Source: QIJE01 sp048541835 (GTDB taxonomy: Bacteria; SZUA-79; Acidulodesulfobacterales; Acidulodesulfobacteraceae). From it: DNA of 64,000 nt. Shown here piece by piece: positions 36,588 to 44,336 of this stretch (positions within the stretch are counted from its first letter, which is position 1; the number at the start of each line of letters is the position of its first letter). A program made the position numbers and the translations under genes. The notes beneath the pieces were generated by a model that worked only from the letters and a program-made list of their open reading frames with translations, ran no database searches and was not told the origin of the DNA. The stretch is taken from NCBI RefSeq assembly GCF_048541835.1, contig NZ_JBLEOY010000001.1, positions 434,001-498,000 of the forward strand, given 5' to 3'.

Positions 36588-37226
36588 ATGAACATTAACA
36601 GACTTAAAAAAGGTAAGAAAGGTTTTACCCTTATTGAGCTCTTGATCGTCATTGCCATTATCGGTATCTTGGCGGCAATAGCGATCCCGACCTATTTAAG
36701 CTATGTCAACAGGGCAAAGGACAGTGAGGCCAAAACGAACCTGGGTGCGATATTTACGGATGAGATAGCATTCAATGCGACGAACTCATTCTATATCAGC
36801 GCGGGAGCGAATTCAAACACAGGAACATTGCCTGCTGCAAAGGCGCTTACTTCTACGCATCCTTTTTATCCATCTGGCACGGTGGTCAAGGTTGATGCGC
36901 AGCCGTTTACTTGTGTCGGTAGTATTTTTAAAGTTGGATCAACGACATCAACGACATCAACGACAAAGGCATCAGGCGGTTTCGGTGATTTAGGTTTTCT
37001 GCCGAGAGGAACGCTATATTTCTACTATCAAGTTAGTGGTTTAACAACGGCCGCTGCTGCTGCGCCGAAGCCTTCAAAATTGATATGGATCGCACCAAAA
37101 AATGGAGCATGCGGAGCCGGCTTTACGGCTTTAGCGGGAACTAATTTTACCGGTACCAATATGCAGATATATGCCGTAAACGATTATAGCAGTACGCCTT
37201 TGCTTGTATCTGGAACGTCGTACTAA
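36588..37226 (+). CDS. pilA: Type IV pilin (prepilin), major-pilin type
   Basis: 212 residues. A short positive leader MNINRLKKGKKG is followed by the prepilin cleavage site and hydrophobic helix FTLIELLIVIAIIGILAA; cleavage after Gly12 gives N-terminal Phe with Glu at mature position 5. The globular part has a Ser-Thr-rich stretch (STTSTTSTT) and two cysteines near 105 and 185 that could form the pilin disulfide loop. An excellent AAGGAGG site is seven bases upstream. It stands alone: no pilus assembly gene is in the window. A terminator follows directly. Its own peptidase and motor genes must be elsewhere. Confidence 0.93.
   Translation: MNINRLKKGKKGFTLIELLIVIAIIGILAAIAIPTYLSYVNRAKDSEAKTNLGAIFTDEIAFNATNSFYISAGANSNTGTLPAAKALTSTHPFYPSGTVVKVDAQPFTCVGSIFKVGSTTSTTSTTKASGGFGDLGFLPRGTLYFYYQVSGLTTAAAAAPKPSKLIWIAPKNGACGAGFTALAGTNFTGTNMQIYAVNDYSSTPLLVSGTSY
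36942..36968 (+). repeat. 9-bp tandem repeat in the pilin gene
   Basis: ACGACATCA at 36942-36950 and 36951-36959, then a third copy diverging after six bases. It encodes the repeated Thr-Thr-Ser of the pilin surface region and keeps the frame when copy number changes. Confidence 0.8.
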
Positions 37227-37257
37227 TATAAAGTTCGCAGCATTATTCACTATCTTG

Positions 37258-37296
37258 CCCCCCTCGATATTTAATTGTATCGCGGGGGGATTTTTG
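37258..37296 (+). terminator. Rho-independent terminator after pilA
   Basis: Six C (37258-37263) pair with six G (37284-37289); CGATA pairs with TATCG inside, with one T-C mismatch and an 8-base loop; ATTTTT follows. Strong plus-strand terminator 30 bases after the pilin stop. Confidence 0.9.
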
Positions 37297-37333
37297 TATA
37301 TATTTTTAAATAAAATATGGGCAGGTAATATTT

Positions 37334-37552
37334 ATGAAAATTAACGAAGGGACAACCGATAGGGCAGTGCGTATCGTTACAGGGATCATTCTTTTGGCAG
37401 TGGGATTTATTGTGCTTGGTTCTTTAAAGGATCTTGCCATAATACTGTTTATAGTTAGTTTTATGGCTTTATTGACCGGCATTACCGGGCATTGCACATT
37501 GTATAGCGTGCTTGGAATATCAACATGTCCCAAATGCAATGATAAATCTTAG
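37334..37552 (+). CDS. Small YgaP-like inner membrane protein (DUF2892)
   Basis: 72 residues: N-terminal NEGTTDRAVRIVTGI, two transmembrane helices, and C-terminal GITGHCTLYSVLGISTCPK. This is the two-helix membrane module found at the end of YgaP and as stand-alone DUF2892 proteins, often near rhodanese or sulfide genes; a rhodanese gene is 1.3 kb away. Function not known. Confidence 0.88.
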   Translation: MKINEGTTDRAVRIVTGIILLAVGFIVLGSLKDLAIILFIVSFMALLTGITGHCTLYSVLGISTCPKCNDKS

Positions 37553-37575
37553 GTTTACACGACGGGAGCGATTGG

Positions 37576-37968
37576 CTATCGTATTTTTACGATCTCTTTT
37601 CCGAACGGCATAAGCGCAAGTCCTGCCAATTTCAGGTGCTGCAACGCAAATGGAATGCCTATAACGGTAACAGCCGATATGAAAGCGGCAATAAGTTCGC
37701 CTGCGGCAAGCCACCAACCGCATAATATAAACCATACAATATTGCCGAATAAACTGATTGATTTACCGGCATCGGTATCCGGCTTATCGACTATCCTTCT
37801 TCCGAACGGCCAAAAAGAAAAAACAGCGATCCTGAGGGATACTATGCCGAACGGTATTCCGATTATCGTTATGAAAGAAATTAATGCAGCCAGCGTCCAG
37901 ACTGAACCCGTTAAGAATCCGCCGAATATAAACCAGACAACATTACCCAATAAACGCATGAGAGACAT
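37576..37968 (-). CDS. YccF-domain inner membrane protein
   Basis: 130 residues with two copies of the YccF module: LLGNVVWFIFGGF with GIPFGIVSLRIA, then LFGNIVWFILCGWW with GIPFALQHLKLAGLALMPFG. About four membrane helices. Function unknown; family assignment clear. It converges with the small DUF2892 gene, 23 bases between stops, no terminator seen. Confidence 0.88.
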   Translation of the reverse strand: MSLMRLLGNVVWFIFGGFLTGSVWTLAALISFITIIGIPFGIVSLRIAVFSFWPFGRRIVDKPDTDAGKSISLFGNIVWFILCGWWLAAGELIAAFISAVTVIGIPFALQHLKLAGLALMPFGKEIVKIR

Positions 37969-38017
37969 AATTGCGTTCCGTTTTTTAAGTTATATGACCA
38001 TAGAATTCATCTATGGA

Positions 38018-38269
38018 TTATATCTCCGAGTTGTCTTTTTGAACGTCTTTTTTAAAATAGCCCCTTATGTCCAAGAATAATAATATCACGTTTAGAATCA
38101 AAAGACTCGGCACATTATCGATGTAGGCTATTGCTATCCAAAAAATACAGCTTAATATCGATACCGCAAATCCTATTTTATACTTATGCGACGAAAAAAA
38201 CCATACCGCCAGCAGAGTGGCCGACAAGCCCGAATAATTTAAAATCTGAAATAATATTTGATACAGCAT
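38018..38269 (-). CDS. Small three-helix membrane protein, PnuC-like
   Basis: 83 residues with three transmembrane segments and the ending LNVILLFLDIRGYFKK, which resembles the small stand-alone PnuC/YgjV-type membrane proteins (pattern N-x5-LN-RG-x-W). An AAGGAAAC site precedes the ATG. Transport of any compound is not shown. It starts 160 bases from the glycosyltransferase cluster end and is not clearly part of it. Confidence 0.6.
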   Translation of the reverse strand: MLYQILFQILNYSGLSATLLAVWFFSSHKYKIGFAVSILSCIFWIAIAYIDNVPSLLILNVILLFLDIRGYFKKDVQKDNSEI

Positions 38270-38335
38270 AATTGTTTCCTTGTCGTTACGAATCCGTATG
38301 ATAAGCGATTATTTTTTAAAAAAAGGAGAGAGAAT

Positions 38336-38368
38336 ATGAAACTTAAAGGCCGCTCGGAAAAGCAATAA
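38336..38368 (+). other. Ten-codon open frame with a strong ribosome site
   Basis: AAAAGGAGAG stands just before an ATG that reads MKLKGRSEKQ and stops. In the next frame KSNKAIDELFSMH continues to a stop at 38399, so one indel would join them into a 20-residue frame. It is either a leader peptide, a decayed gene start, or chance; no promoter is clear. The surrounding 160-base gap holds nothing else I can identify. Confidence 0.25.
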
Positions 38369-38429
38369 GGCGATAGATGAGCTGTTCAGTATGCATTAAT
38401 ATTGTGTTTAAACGGTTGCTATCCCTTTT

Positions 38430-39146
38430 TTACCTCACCACATCGTAATGCTCTGCCGGTTTGAAGAAATATCCGCCCATCCATTCCAAAGCCGTCTTTA
38501 TATAGCCGTTTGTTTCAAACCGCCTCATAGAGGTTACCGCGCTTATATCGCCTAAATATTTGAACCTTGCCCTATTTTTTAAGGCTATATTTATAAATTT
38601 CAGGTCCTCCCCTGCAGGCATTCTTTCATCAAAACCGCCGACAACTCCATAAACATTTCTATGGCAAAATATTAAAGCCATAGATGTCTTTGAAATCATA
38701 TGGGCTATATTGTTGCAATACATAAAAAAATTAGCCTTGGCGGTGTTAATATCCGGTAAAAGCTTGGATGTGCCTATAAAATCTGCCGCATTATTAAATT
38801 CGTCAAGCCTCTTTAGAAATCCGTCTTTTAAAATGGTATCTGCATCTAAAAATAAAAAAACATCGCCTCTCGAAACATCGGCACCGACGTTTCTTGCCTC
38901 TGAAACCCCGCTGAAATCGTCTGCTATAAGGTTCACTTCGGGATATTTTGCTACCGCCCCTGCGGTATCGTCGTTACCGTGCGTAACAACTACCGTAAGT
39001 TCGCAAAGCGTCTTGCCGGATTTTGCAAAATCCCCCGGGTTTTCATCTTTTCCTATGAATGTCACTCCGGTTTGCCCAAAAATATCCTCTATTGAAATAC
39101 TTATATATTTTTCTTCTTCATGCGCCGGTATAATTATGGAAACCAT
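38430..39146 (-). CDS. Glycosyltransferase family 2
   Basis: 238 residues. GT-A fold: VSIIIPAHEEEKYI at the N-terminus, GVSEARNVGADVSRGD, the DxD metal motif in FLFLDADTILKDGF, and an acceptor region with GGFDERMPAGEDLKF. It should transfer a sugar from a nucleotide-sugar or lipid-sugar donor. GGAGG lies before ATG 39146, so that start is taken instead of one 36 bases upstream that overlaps the next gene. Last gene of a three-gene cluster with a second glycosyltransferase and a flippase-like protein. Confidence 0.9.
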   Translation of the reverse strand: MVSIIIPAHEEEKYISISIEDIFGQTGVTFIGKDENPGDFAKSGKTLCELTVVVTHGNDDTAGAVAKYPEVNLIADDFSGVSEARNVGADVSRGDVFLFLDADTILKDGFLKRLDEFNNAADFIGTSKLLPDINTAKANFFMYCNNIAHMISKTSMALIFCHRNVYGVVGGFDERMPAGEDLKFINIALKNRARFKYLGDISAVTSMRRFETNGYIKTALEWMGGYFFKPAEHYDVVR

Positions 39147-39165
39147 CAAACCTCCATGGGTAAAT

Positions 39166-40236
39166 TCATTTTTTAATTCCAATCGCTTTAAGAAACCTCT
39201 CTATGCTTTCCGCCGTTCTCCACGGAGGCGTAAACCCTTTATATATTAATGCCCTTTCGACGTCCCTGTCAAGTTTAAGTTTTCTTTGCTTTACCGAATG
39301 AAACAACCCCGTTTTTTCTAAATGATGTGCAAGATAAACCTGCTCGGTCTGCCCCGGCGTCGGGATAAAAAGCGCTTTTTTGCCTATCTCCGCCACATCC
39401 ATTATGGTAGTATAACCCGACCTTGAAATTATAATCTTGGCCCTGTTCATCAGTTCATCACGCCTCTTTTTTTCAAGATAGGAATATATCGTGGTATTCC
39501 CCCTGACCTCTTCAGTATATCCGTCCGGCTTTCCGAGCGCAACTGCAATCTTGCCCCTTAAAAGATGAATCTGGGAAAATAGTTTTTCTTCCAATATCGT
39601 CCGCGTGGGCTCTGGTCCGGAAATGGAAAACAAATAATCTAAATCTTTATCCGTATCTATCTTCTCGAAATCCGAAAGAATCCCTACGTATTCTATTTTC
39701 TCTTTGTCAAAATACCTCAGTTTATGGGACAAATCCCCCGAAAGCGAATTCTCTTCGTAATCCGGAACAATAATCTTTTCAAAATTATTTTGTAAATAAT
39801 GATTGTAAAACTCCGTAACCATCTCTGCCGGAGGCAGTCTTAACGGGGCAATAAATCTTAGCTGGTGGAATAAAAGGTATGAAGGGACGGATTTACAGTA
39901 AGAACCGAACCTTGAATCCGAAATTATGAGACTTACTTTGTTTTCTTTAACTATCTTGCCTACGTCTTTGACCTCTTCCTTGATTATACCCATAATCTTA
40001 GGAACCATCACCATAAACCTGACTGCAAAACCTATTTTATCGGAATAAGGCGACGGATAAGGAACCGACTCAATAAATCTTACGTTACCCTTAAGCTCCG
40101 ATTTTAAAAGTGCAAGACCTCTTCCGGACGTATAAATGATAACATCGTGACCGTCTTTTACAAATCTTCTCAGCATGGGAAGACCTCTCGTGGCATGCCC
40201 CAACCCCCAGCTGCATAGAGAATACAATATCGTCAT
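39166..40236 (-). CDS. Glycosyltransferase of the MurG/GT28-like MJ1255 type
   Basis: 356 residues, GT-B fold. N-terminal glycine-rich loop YSLCSWGLGHATRGLPML and C-terminal donor-binding part IISRSGYTTIMDVAEIGKKALFIPTPGQTEQ (read in pieces ISRSGYTTIMDV and FIPTPGQTEQVYLAHHL) fit the MurG-like group typified by archaeal MJ1255. The sugar and acceptor are unknown. Four bases overlap (ATGA) with the flippase-like gene upstream indicates one operon. Confidence 0.85.
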   Translation of the reverse strand: MTILYSLCSWGLGHATRGLPMLRRFVKDGHDVIIYTSGRGLALLKSELKGNVRFIESVPYPSPYSDKIGFAVRFMVMVPKIMGIIKEEVKDVGKIVKENKVSLIISDSRFGSYCKSVPSYLLFHQLRFIAPLRLPPAEMVTEFYNHYLQNNFEKIIVPDYEENSLSGDLSHKLRYFDKEKIEYVGILSDFEKIDTDKDLDYLFSISGPEPTRTILEEKLFSQIHLLRGKIAVALGKPDGYTEEVRGNTTIYSYLEKKRRDELMNRAKIIISRSGYTTIMDVAEIGKKALFIPTPGQTEQVYLAHHLEKTGLFHSVKQRKLKLDRDVERALIYKGFTPPWRTAESIERFLKAIGIKK

Positions 40237-41306
40237 ACTTGCGGACCCCCTTCGTCACCGGCCTCTTTTTCACTTTCATTACCGTTATTGTCCCCGTCTT
40301 CATTTTTATGTTTTTTAAAGAAATGAAATCCATAATAGGGTACGACAAAAAATGAAATGGCGACCATAAGCAAATTTACCGCCCTCATCACTAAGCTGAA
40401 AGTCAAGCCCAAATTGGAACCTAAACCTAAAATATCAAAAAGACCGACCTGCGAAAGTTCATATGTTCCTGCAGAACCCGGAGCCAAAGGAAGCGCAAAG
40501 ACGAGCATGGAAACCGAAAATATCAACAGCGTCTTGGAAAACCCCATGTTAACTCCGAGATAGTGAACCAGAAGCCATATTTGAAATATTAAGACGGCAG
40601 TTTCTATCAGACTCAAAAAAAGACTTAAAAAGAGATATCTGAACCCTTTCATGTAAAATAAATGAAGCTCTTTTTCAAAATCGTCTATATGTTTTAAAAT
40701 TTTGAGTATTACTATATTCAAAATTTTAAATCTAGTCAAATATTTTAATATTTTAGTAAAGAACCTATTGTCTATTATAGGGTTGATTAAAAAAACAAGG
40801 GTTATAACGCCTACGAATATCGCCGCAATCAGCAGAAAAAACCATATTTCGGGCGGAAGATAAAAATATCTGAACCCGAGTATGAGCCCGAGATAAATAA
40901 AAATCAAGAACGTTCCGAATTCTATTACTTTTGCGGCTAATCCGGCAGAGAACCCCTTCCTGAATTCAAAACCGCTTCTCTTTTTCAGTATCAATGCCAT
41001 TATAGCGTCTCCGCTTATAAAACCGGCAAATATTCCGGAGGGAGCAATGTAGTTTGCGCTGTAACCTATCAGTTTAATATTTATAAGGTTCTTGAGGTCT
41101 ATTTTGGCATCGTAAACGTCAAGGGCATTGTTGTAGGAAAGAGCGGAAAAAAATAATGCAAGATAGGAAAGAAAAAATAAGAACAAAAAATCCAAAAGAT
41201 TTAAGTGGTCCATCATATGCAATATATTTCCCGGACCGACTAATGAAATCAAGACTATTACAAATAATAAACCTATAGAAGTTGAAATTATAAAGGCTTT
41301 ATTCAA
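40233..41306 (-). CDS. UPF0104 / lysylphosphatidylglycerol-synthase-type membrane protein
   Basis: 357 residues with about eight transmembrane helices and the family segments YIAPSGIFAGFISGDAIMA and LPLAPGSAGTYELSQVG, plus a hydrophilic C-terminal tail rich in Asp, Asn and Glu. The family (YbhN, AglD relatives, MprF membrane half) is linked to lipid-linked sugar or aminoacyl-lipid translocation. Next to two glycosyltransferases this suggests a glycolipid or lipid-carrier role; that is inference. The start is TTG at 41306, without a clear ribosome site, overlapping a 12-codon upstream frame (41299-41337). Confidence 0.82.
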   Translation of the reverse strand: MNKAFIISTSIGLLFVIVLISLVGPGNILHMMDHLNLLDFLFLFFLSYLALFFSALSYNNALDVYDAKIDLKNLINIKLIGYSANYIAPSGIFAGFISGDAIMALILKKRSGFEFRKGFSAGLAAKVIEFGTFLIFIYLGLILGFRYFYLPPEIWFFLLIAAIFVGVITLVFLINPIIDNRFFTKILKYLTRFKILNIVILKILKHIDDFEKELHLFYMKGFRYLFLSLFLSLIETAVLIFQIWLLVHYLGVNMGFSKTLLIFSVSMLVFALPLAPGSAGTYELSQVGLFDILGLGSNLGLTFSLVMRAVNLLMVAISFFVVPYYGFHFFKKHKNEDGDNNGNESEKEAGDEGGPQV

Positions 41307-41463
41307 ATCGACTTTTGGACGAAAACAGATACCGCATTTCCTTTCGTCCGTCTCCTTATGATCGTTAATTATTTAATTATCCCGGTTATCCGGAAAAACG
41401 CATAGCGGAGCAGTATATGTATTCCTTTTTAGAAACGGCACATGCCGGAATATCACACTCTTG

Positions 41464-41571
41464 CGGCGGCAAATGCGCATCCGCAAATTAATAAAATATA
41501 TCCAAAGTTCATGACGGAAAAATTACAGCAAATTAAGATACCACATAGGAACGGCGGCAAATGCGCATCCG
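41464..41571. repeat. Direct repeat of a 20-bp segment in and after pdaD
   Basis: CGGCGGCAAATGCGCATCCG occurs at 41464-41483 and at 41552-41571. The second copy encodes GCAFAA at the C-terminus of PdaD; the first lies downstream of the pdaD stop and, read on the same strand and in a 19-codon frame (41453-41512), again gives GCAFAA. Similarity extends a few bases further with one indel. The rest of the 216-base gap (41307-41522) holds only this remnant and the short upstream frame of the flippase-like gene. Confidence 0.85.
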
Positions 41572-41996
41572 AAATTTACCACGATGTGTTCCGAGCTTAA
41601 TGATTTCAACTCTTTTATTTTAACATTTCTATGCTTCATTGCGTCTTCCGCCATTTTTCTAGCCGTTTTTTCCGCTTTTTCCGCCGACGTAATACCTGAA
41701 TACTCCATTATTACCCCAAAGCCGTCATCTGCCGAAATTGCAATAGCAACGGATGCGGCAATCGTTTCGCCTTTTACGTCGCTTGAAATCGAACCATATG
41801 CGATGGGAACAAGCACCCCGCGCGGATAAACTATTCTATTCCGAAAAGACGCCCTCGGCGGCAGTATGGAGCTTAATTTTATAAGATTGGTATTACCGAC
41901 CCCCGCATTTAAAATCGCATTGTCGAATGCCCCCAATTTTGAAGTTCCTTCCGACGTTCCGCTTGTCAAAGTATATATATCGGGTATCTCAAACAC
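41523..41996 (-). CDS. pdaD: Pyruvoyl-dependent arginine decarboxylase
   Basis: 157 residues. Makes agmatine from arginine without PLP. It follows the archaeal-type PvlArgDC closely: TSGTSEGTSKLGAFDNAILNAG (read as SGTSEGTSKLGAFDNAI), GNTNLIKLSSILPP with the Ser-Ser self-cleavage site that yields the pyruvoyl group, AYGSISSDVKGETIAASVAI, and the terminal GCAFAAVPMWYL. GGAGGG lies seven bases before a GTG at 41994-41996, whereas an upstream ATG (42017) has no ribosome site, so GTG is chosen. Last gene of speE-speB-pdaD. Confidence 0.93.
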   Translation of the reverse strand: MFEIPDIYTLTSGTSEGTSKLGAFDNAILNAGVGNTNLIKLSSILPPRASFRNRIVYPRGVLVPIAYGSISSDVKGETIAASVAIAISADDGFGVIMEYSGITSAEKAEKTARKMAEDAMKHRNVKIKELKSLSSEHIVVNFGCAFAAVPMWYLNLL

Positions 41997-42040
41997 TGTT
42001 ATTCCCTCCGATTCCATTTATATTTTAATATTCTTGTCTC

Positions 42041-42925
42041 TTATTTATTTTTGCTCAAACCGATGATAATTTCCCTTATAAGCTTTGCGGCAATAGCTGA
42101 GGTTATATCGGAATTATCCGCCGGAGGACAGACCTCTACCAAGTCCACACCTACGATGTTGACCCTCGGCAATATCAGCGATACAGCATTTAAAAGCTCT
42201 ACGGACGATATTCCCCCCGGTTCAAGGTAACCGGTTCCCGGAGCAAAAGCAGGGTCAAGAACATCTATGTCTATGGTAAGATAGACGTCCCTTCCGGCTA
42301 ACTGCCCCATGACCCGCTTTAACGGTTCATAAACCCCGTTTTCATAAACACGGCAGAATTTCTTAGCAAAACTAAATTCCTCCTCGGAGCCGGACCGAAT
42401 GCCGAATTGATATAAATTATCCCCATTTATTATTTCATGAATGCGCCTTAAAACCGTCGCATGAGAATATTTTTCGTTGCCCCACTCGTCCCTTAAATCC
42501 AAATGCGCATCAAATTGCACGATTACCAAATCCTTAAACTTAGACGCATATTGTTTCACAATGGGATACGTTATTAAATGGTCCCCACCGATACCGATAA
42601 TCTTTTTGCCGTCGTTTATCAAATCTCCGGCTATTTCATCTATAAATCTTATGCTTTTATCCGTATTCCCCCACGGCATATCGATGTCCCCGATATCGTA
42701 AAATTTACCGTCAGTCGATTCGCATAGAACGGGGCTGTAACTCTCAAGCGTATGCGATAGCTCCCGTATTCTTTTCGGAGCGAACCTTGAGCCCGGAACA
42801 TTACTTGCAGTACTATCCATGGGAATACCGATAAGAACCAAATCGGAATTTTCATAAGAATCCGACGAACTAAAAAAAGACGAAGTCTCGAGCATCAAAT
42901 TTTCTTTTTCAATTTCTATTTTCAT
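42041..42925 (-). CDS. speB: Agmatinase (ureohydrolase family)
   Basis: 294 residues. Binuclear Mn ureohydrolase motifs intact: GIGGDHLITYP, VQFDAHLDLRDEW (DAHxD), and YLTIDIDVLDPAFAPGTG (DxDxxDP). It converts agmatine to putrescine plus urea, which fits the neighbouring arginine decarboxylase on one side and spermidine synthase on the other. Gaps of 4 bases to speE and 44 to pdaD. Arginase is an alternative but the context favours agmatinase. Confidence 0.93.
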   Translation of the reverse strand: MKIEIEKENLMLETSSFFSSSDSYENSDLVLIGIPMDSTASNVPGSRFAPKRIRELSHTLESYSPVLCESTDGKFYDIGDIDMPWGNTDKSIRFIDEIAGDLINDGKKIIGIGGDHLITYPIVKQYASKFKDLVIVQFDAHLDLRDEWGNEKYSHATVLRRIHEIINGDNLYQFGIRSGSEEEFSFAKKFCRVYENGVYEPLKRVMGQLAGRDVYLTIDIDVLDPAFAPGTGYLEPGGISSVELLNAVSLILPRVNIVGVDLVEVCPPADNSDITSAIAAKLIREIIIGLSKNK

Positions 42926-42929
42926 AGAA

Positions 42930-43790
42930 TTACTTTAGGATATCCCTTGCAAAATTAGGCAAAATAAACGACGAAGCATGTATTTCCGGAGAATAATATT
43001 TAAAATTATGCCTATCGAAATCAAAACCTCTGTAACTTTCATTGACAATTTTCGGATCGTATTTTTTGGAGCCGACGGTAAAACTCCACAAACCGCCCGG
43101 ATAAATGGGGACGGTTGCGCAATAAAGGGATGATTTTTCATATATTTCATTTATAATTCTGCCTATGTTTTTTATCAAACCTTCATTAAAAAAAGGAGAC
43201 TCGGTTTGCGCCGCAAAAATTCCGTCGTTCTTTAACGACCCCGCGACGGATTCGTAAAAATCCCTCCTGAACAAACCCTCGGCAAAACCGATGGGGTCGG
43301 TGGAATCGACAAGTATTACGTCGTATTTTTCGTCTTCCCGGTCGTTTAATTTTATCCTTTTTACAAACTCTATTCCGTCTTCGGGGATGATTTTTACTCG
43401 TTTATCTTCTAATCCGAAGGCTACTTCCGGAAAAAACTTCTTAGATACCTCGATAACCCTTTTATCTATCTCTACAAGGTCGATATGCTTAACGAACGGA
43501 TTTTTCAAGCACTCCCTGACCACGCCACCGTCGCCGCCTCCAATGACAAGAATCCTTTCCGGTTTCTCATGGGCGAATAAAGGGATAAGCCCGAGCATCT
43601 CATGATAAACAAACTCGTTTTTTTCGGTAAACATAGTAGCTTTATCCAGCACAAGCATCTTTCCGAACTCAAAAGTGTCATATACCGCTATTTCCTGATA
43701 ATCGGAAAATTCACAATGTAAAATAGATTTAATACGTATTCTTATTCCGAAATCATCGGTTTGATCCTCTAAAAACCATGCCTCCATCAA
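42930..43790 (-). CDS. speE: Spermidine synthase (polyamine aminopropyltransferase)
   Basis: 286 residues. Features: YDTFEFGKMLVLDKATMFTE, FVYHEMLGLIPLF, VIGGGDGGVVREC (dcSAM-binding) and VILVDSTDPIG with catalytic Asp. It transfers aminopropyl from decarboxylated SAM to putrescine; no SAM decarboxylase gene is in the window. The start is TTG at 43790 or ATG at 43787, behind AAGGAGAA. First gene of the three-gene polyamine run. Confidence 0.95.
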   Translation of the reverse strand: MMEAWFLEDQTDDFGIRIRIKSILHCEFSDYQEIAVYDTFEFGKMLVLDKATMFTEKNEFVYHEMLGLIPLFAHEKPERILVIGGGDGGVVRECLKNPFVKHIDLVEIDKRVIEVSKKFFPEVAFGLEDKRVKIIPEDGIEFVKRIKLNDREDEKYDVILVDSTDPIGFAEGLFRRDFYESVAGSLKNDGIFAAQTESPFFNEGLIKNIGRIINEIYEKSSLYCATVPIYPGGLWSFTVGSKKYDPKIVNESYRGFDFDRHNFKYYSPEIHASSFILPNFARDILK

Positions 43791-43844
43791 TTCAGTTCTC
43801 CTTATATATATTTTATTTACGTTATTATTGTCAAATATTATTTA

Positions 43845-44198
43845 TTAACCCGGCGGCCACGTGAACCGGCGGCCCGCCATAAAATGAATATGCATATGAT
43901 CTACCGTTTGACCGCCGTCTTCCTTTGTATTTATTGCAACCCTAAAGCCTTTATCGACGGCATTAAACTCGACGGCAAGTTCTCCGCATAAACCGAATAT
44001 CTCGTTTCCGTATATTTCTCCCTCGCCTTTGACGTCGAGAATGCTATTATAGTGCCTTTTAGAAATTATTAAAAGATGAATAGGCGAAACGGGGTTAATA
44101 TCTTTTATTACTATAAAATTAGCGGTTTCTTTTACTATATCCGCCGGTATTTCTTTGTTGACTATTTTACAAAAAATACAATCATTCGCATTATGCAT
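43845..44198 (-). CDS. HIT family protein (HinT-like)
   Basis: 117 residues. CIFCKIVNKEIPADIVKE is the HinT N-terminus with its zinc-type Cys pair, and the histidine triad HMHIH is in GGQTVDHMHIHFMAGR. Purine nucleoside phosphoramidase is the usual activity. It ends with a short RFTWPPG tail like many HinT proteins. Divergent from the kinase at 44337 and 54 bases from speE. Confidence 0.95.
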   Translation of the reverse strand: MHNANDCIFCKIVNKEIPADIVKETANFIVIKDINPVSPIHLLIISKRHYNSILDVKGEGEIYGNEIFGLCGELAVEFNAVDKGFRVAINTKEDGGQTVDHMHIHFMAGRRFTWPPG

Positions 44199-44220
44199 TG
44201 CCTTGATACCCCATATTCTA

Positions 44221-44249
44221 TTTACAAAAGTGTAATAATTTATTATAAA
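44221..44249 (+). promoter_or_regulatory. Putative promoter for the orphan histidine kinase
   Basis: TTTACA (44221-44226), 17-base spacer, TATAAA (44244-44249). A 14-base duplication repeats the -10 box at 44258-44263. Start near 44256 gives a leader of about 80 bases. Confidence 0.5.
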
Positions 44250-44275
44250 CGATTTATTATAAACGATTTATAAAA
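44238..44275 (+). repeat. 14-bp tandem duplication across a -10 box
   Basis: ATTTATTATAAACG at 44238-44251 and again at 44252-44265, then a partial copy ATTTATAAAA. The duplication places two TATAAA boxes 14 bases apart in the divergent region between the HIT gene and the kinase gene. Confidence 0.9.
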
Positions 44276-44336
44276 TTTAAACAATAAAATTTTATTCAAC
44301 CCCAAGACGAAAATAAATGTTATCATTAAAAGCATA

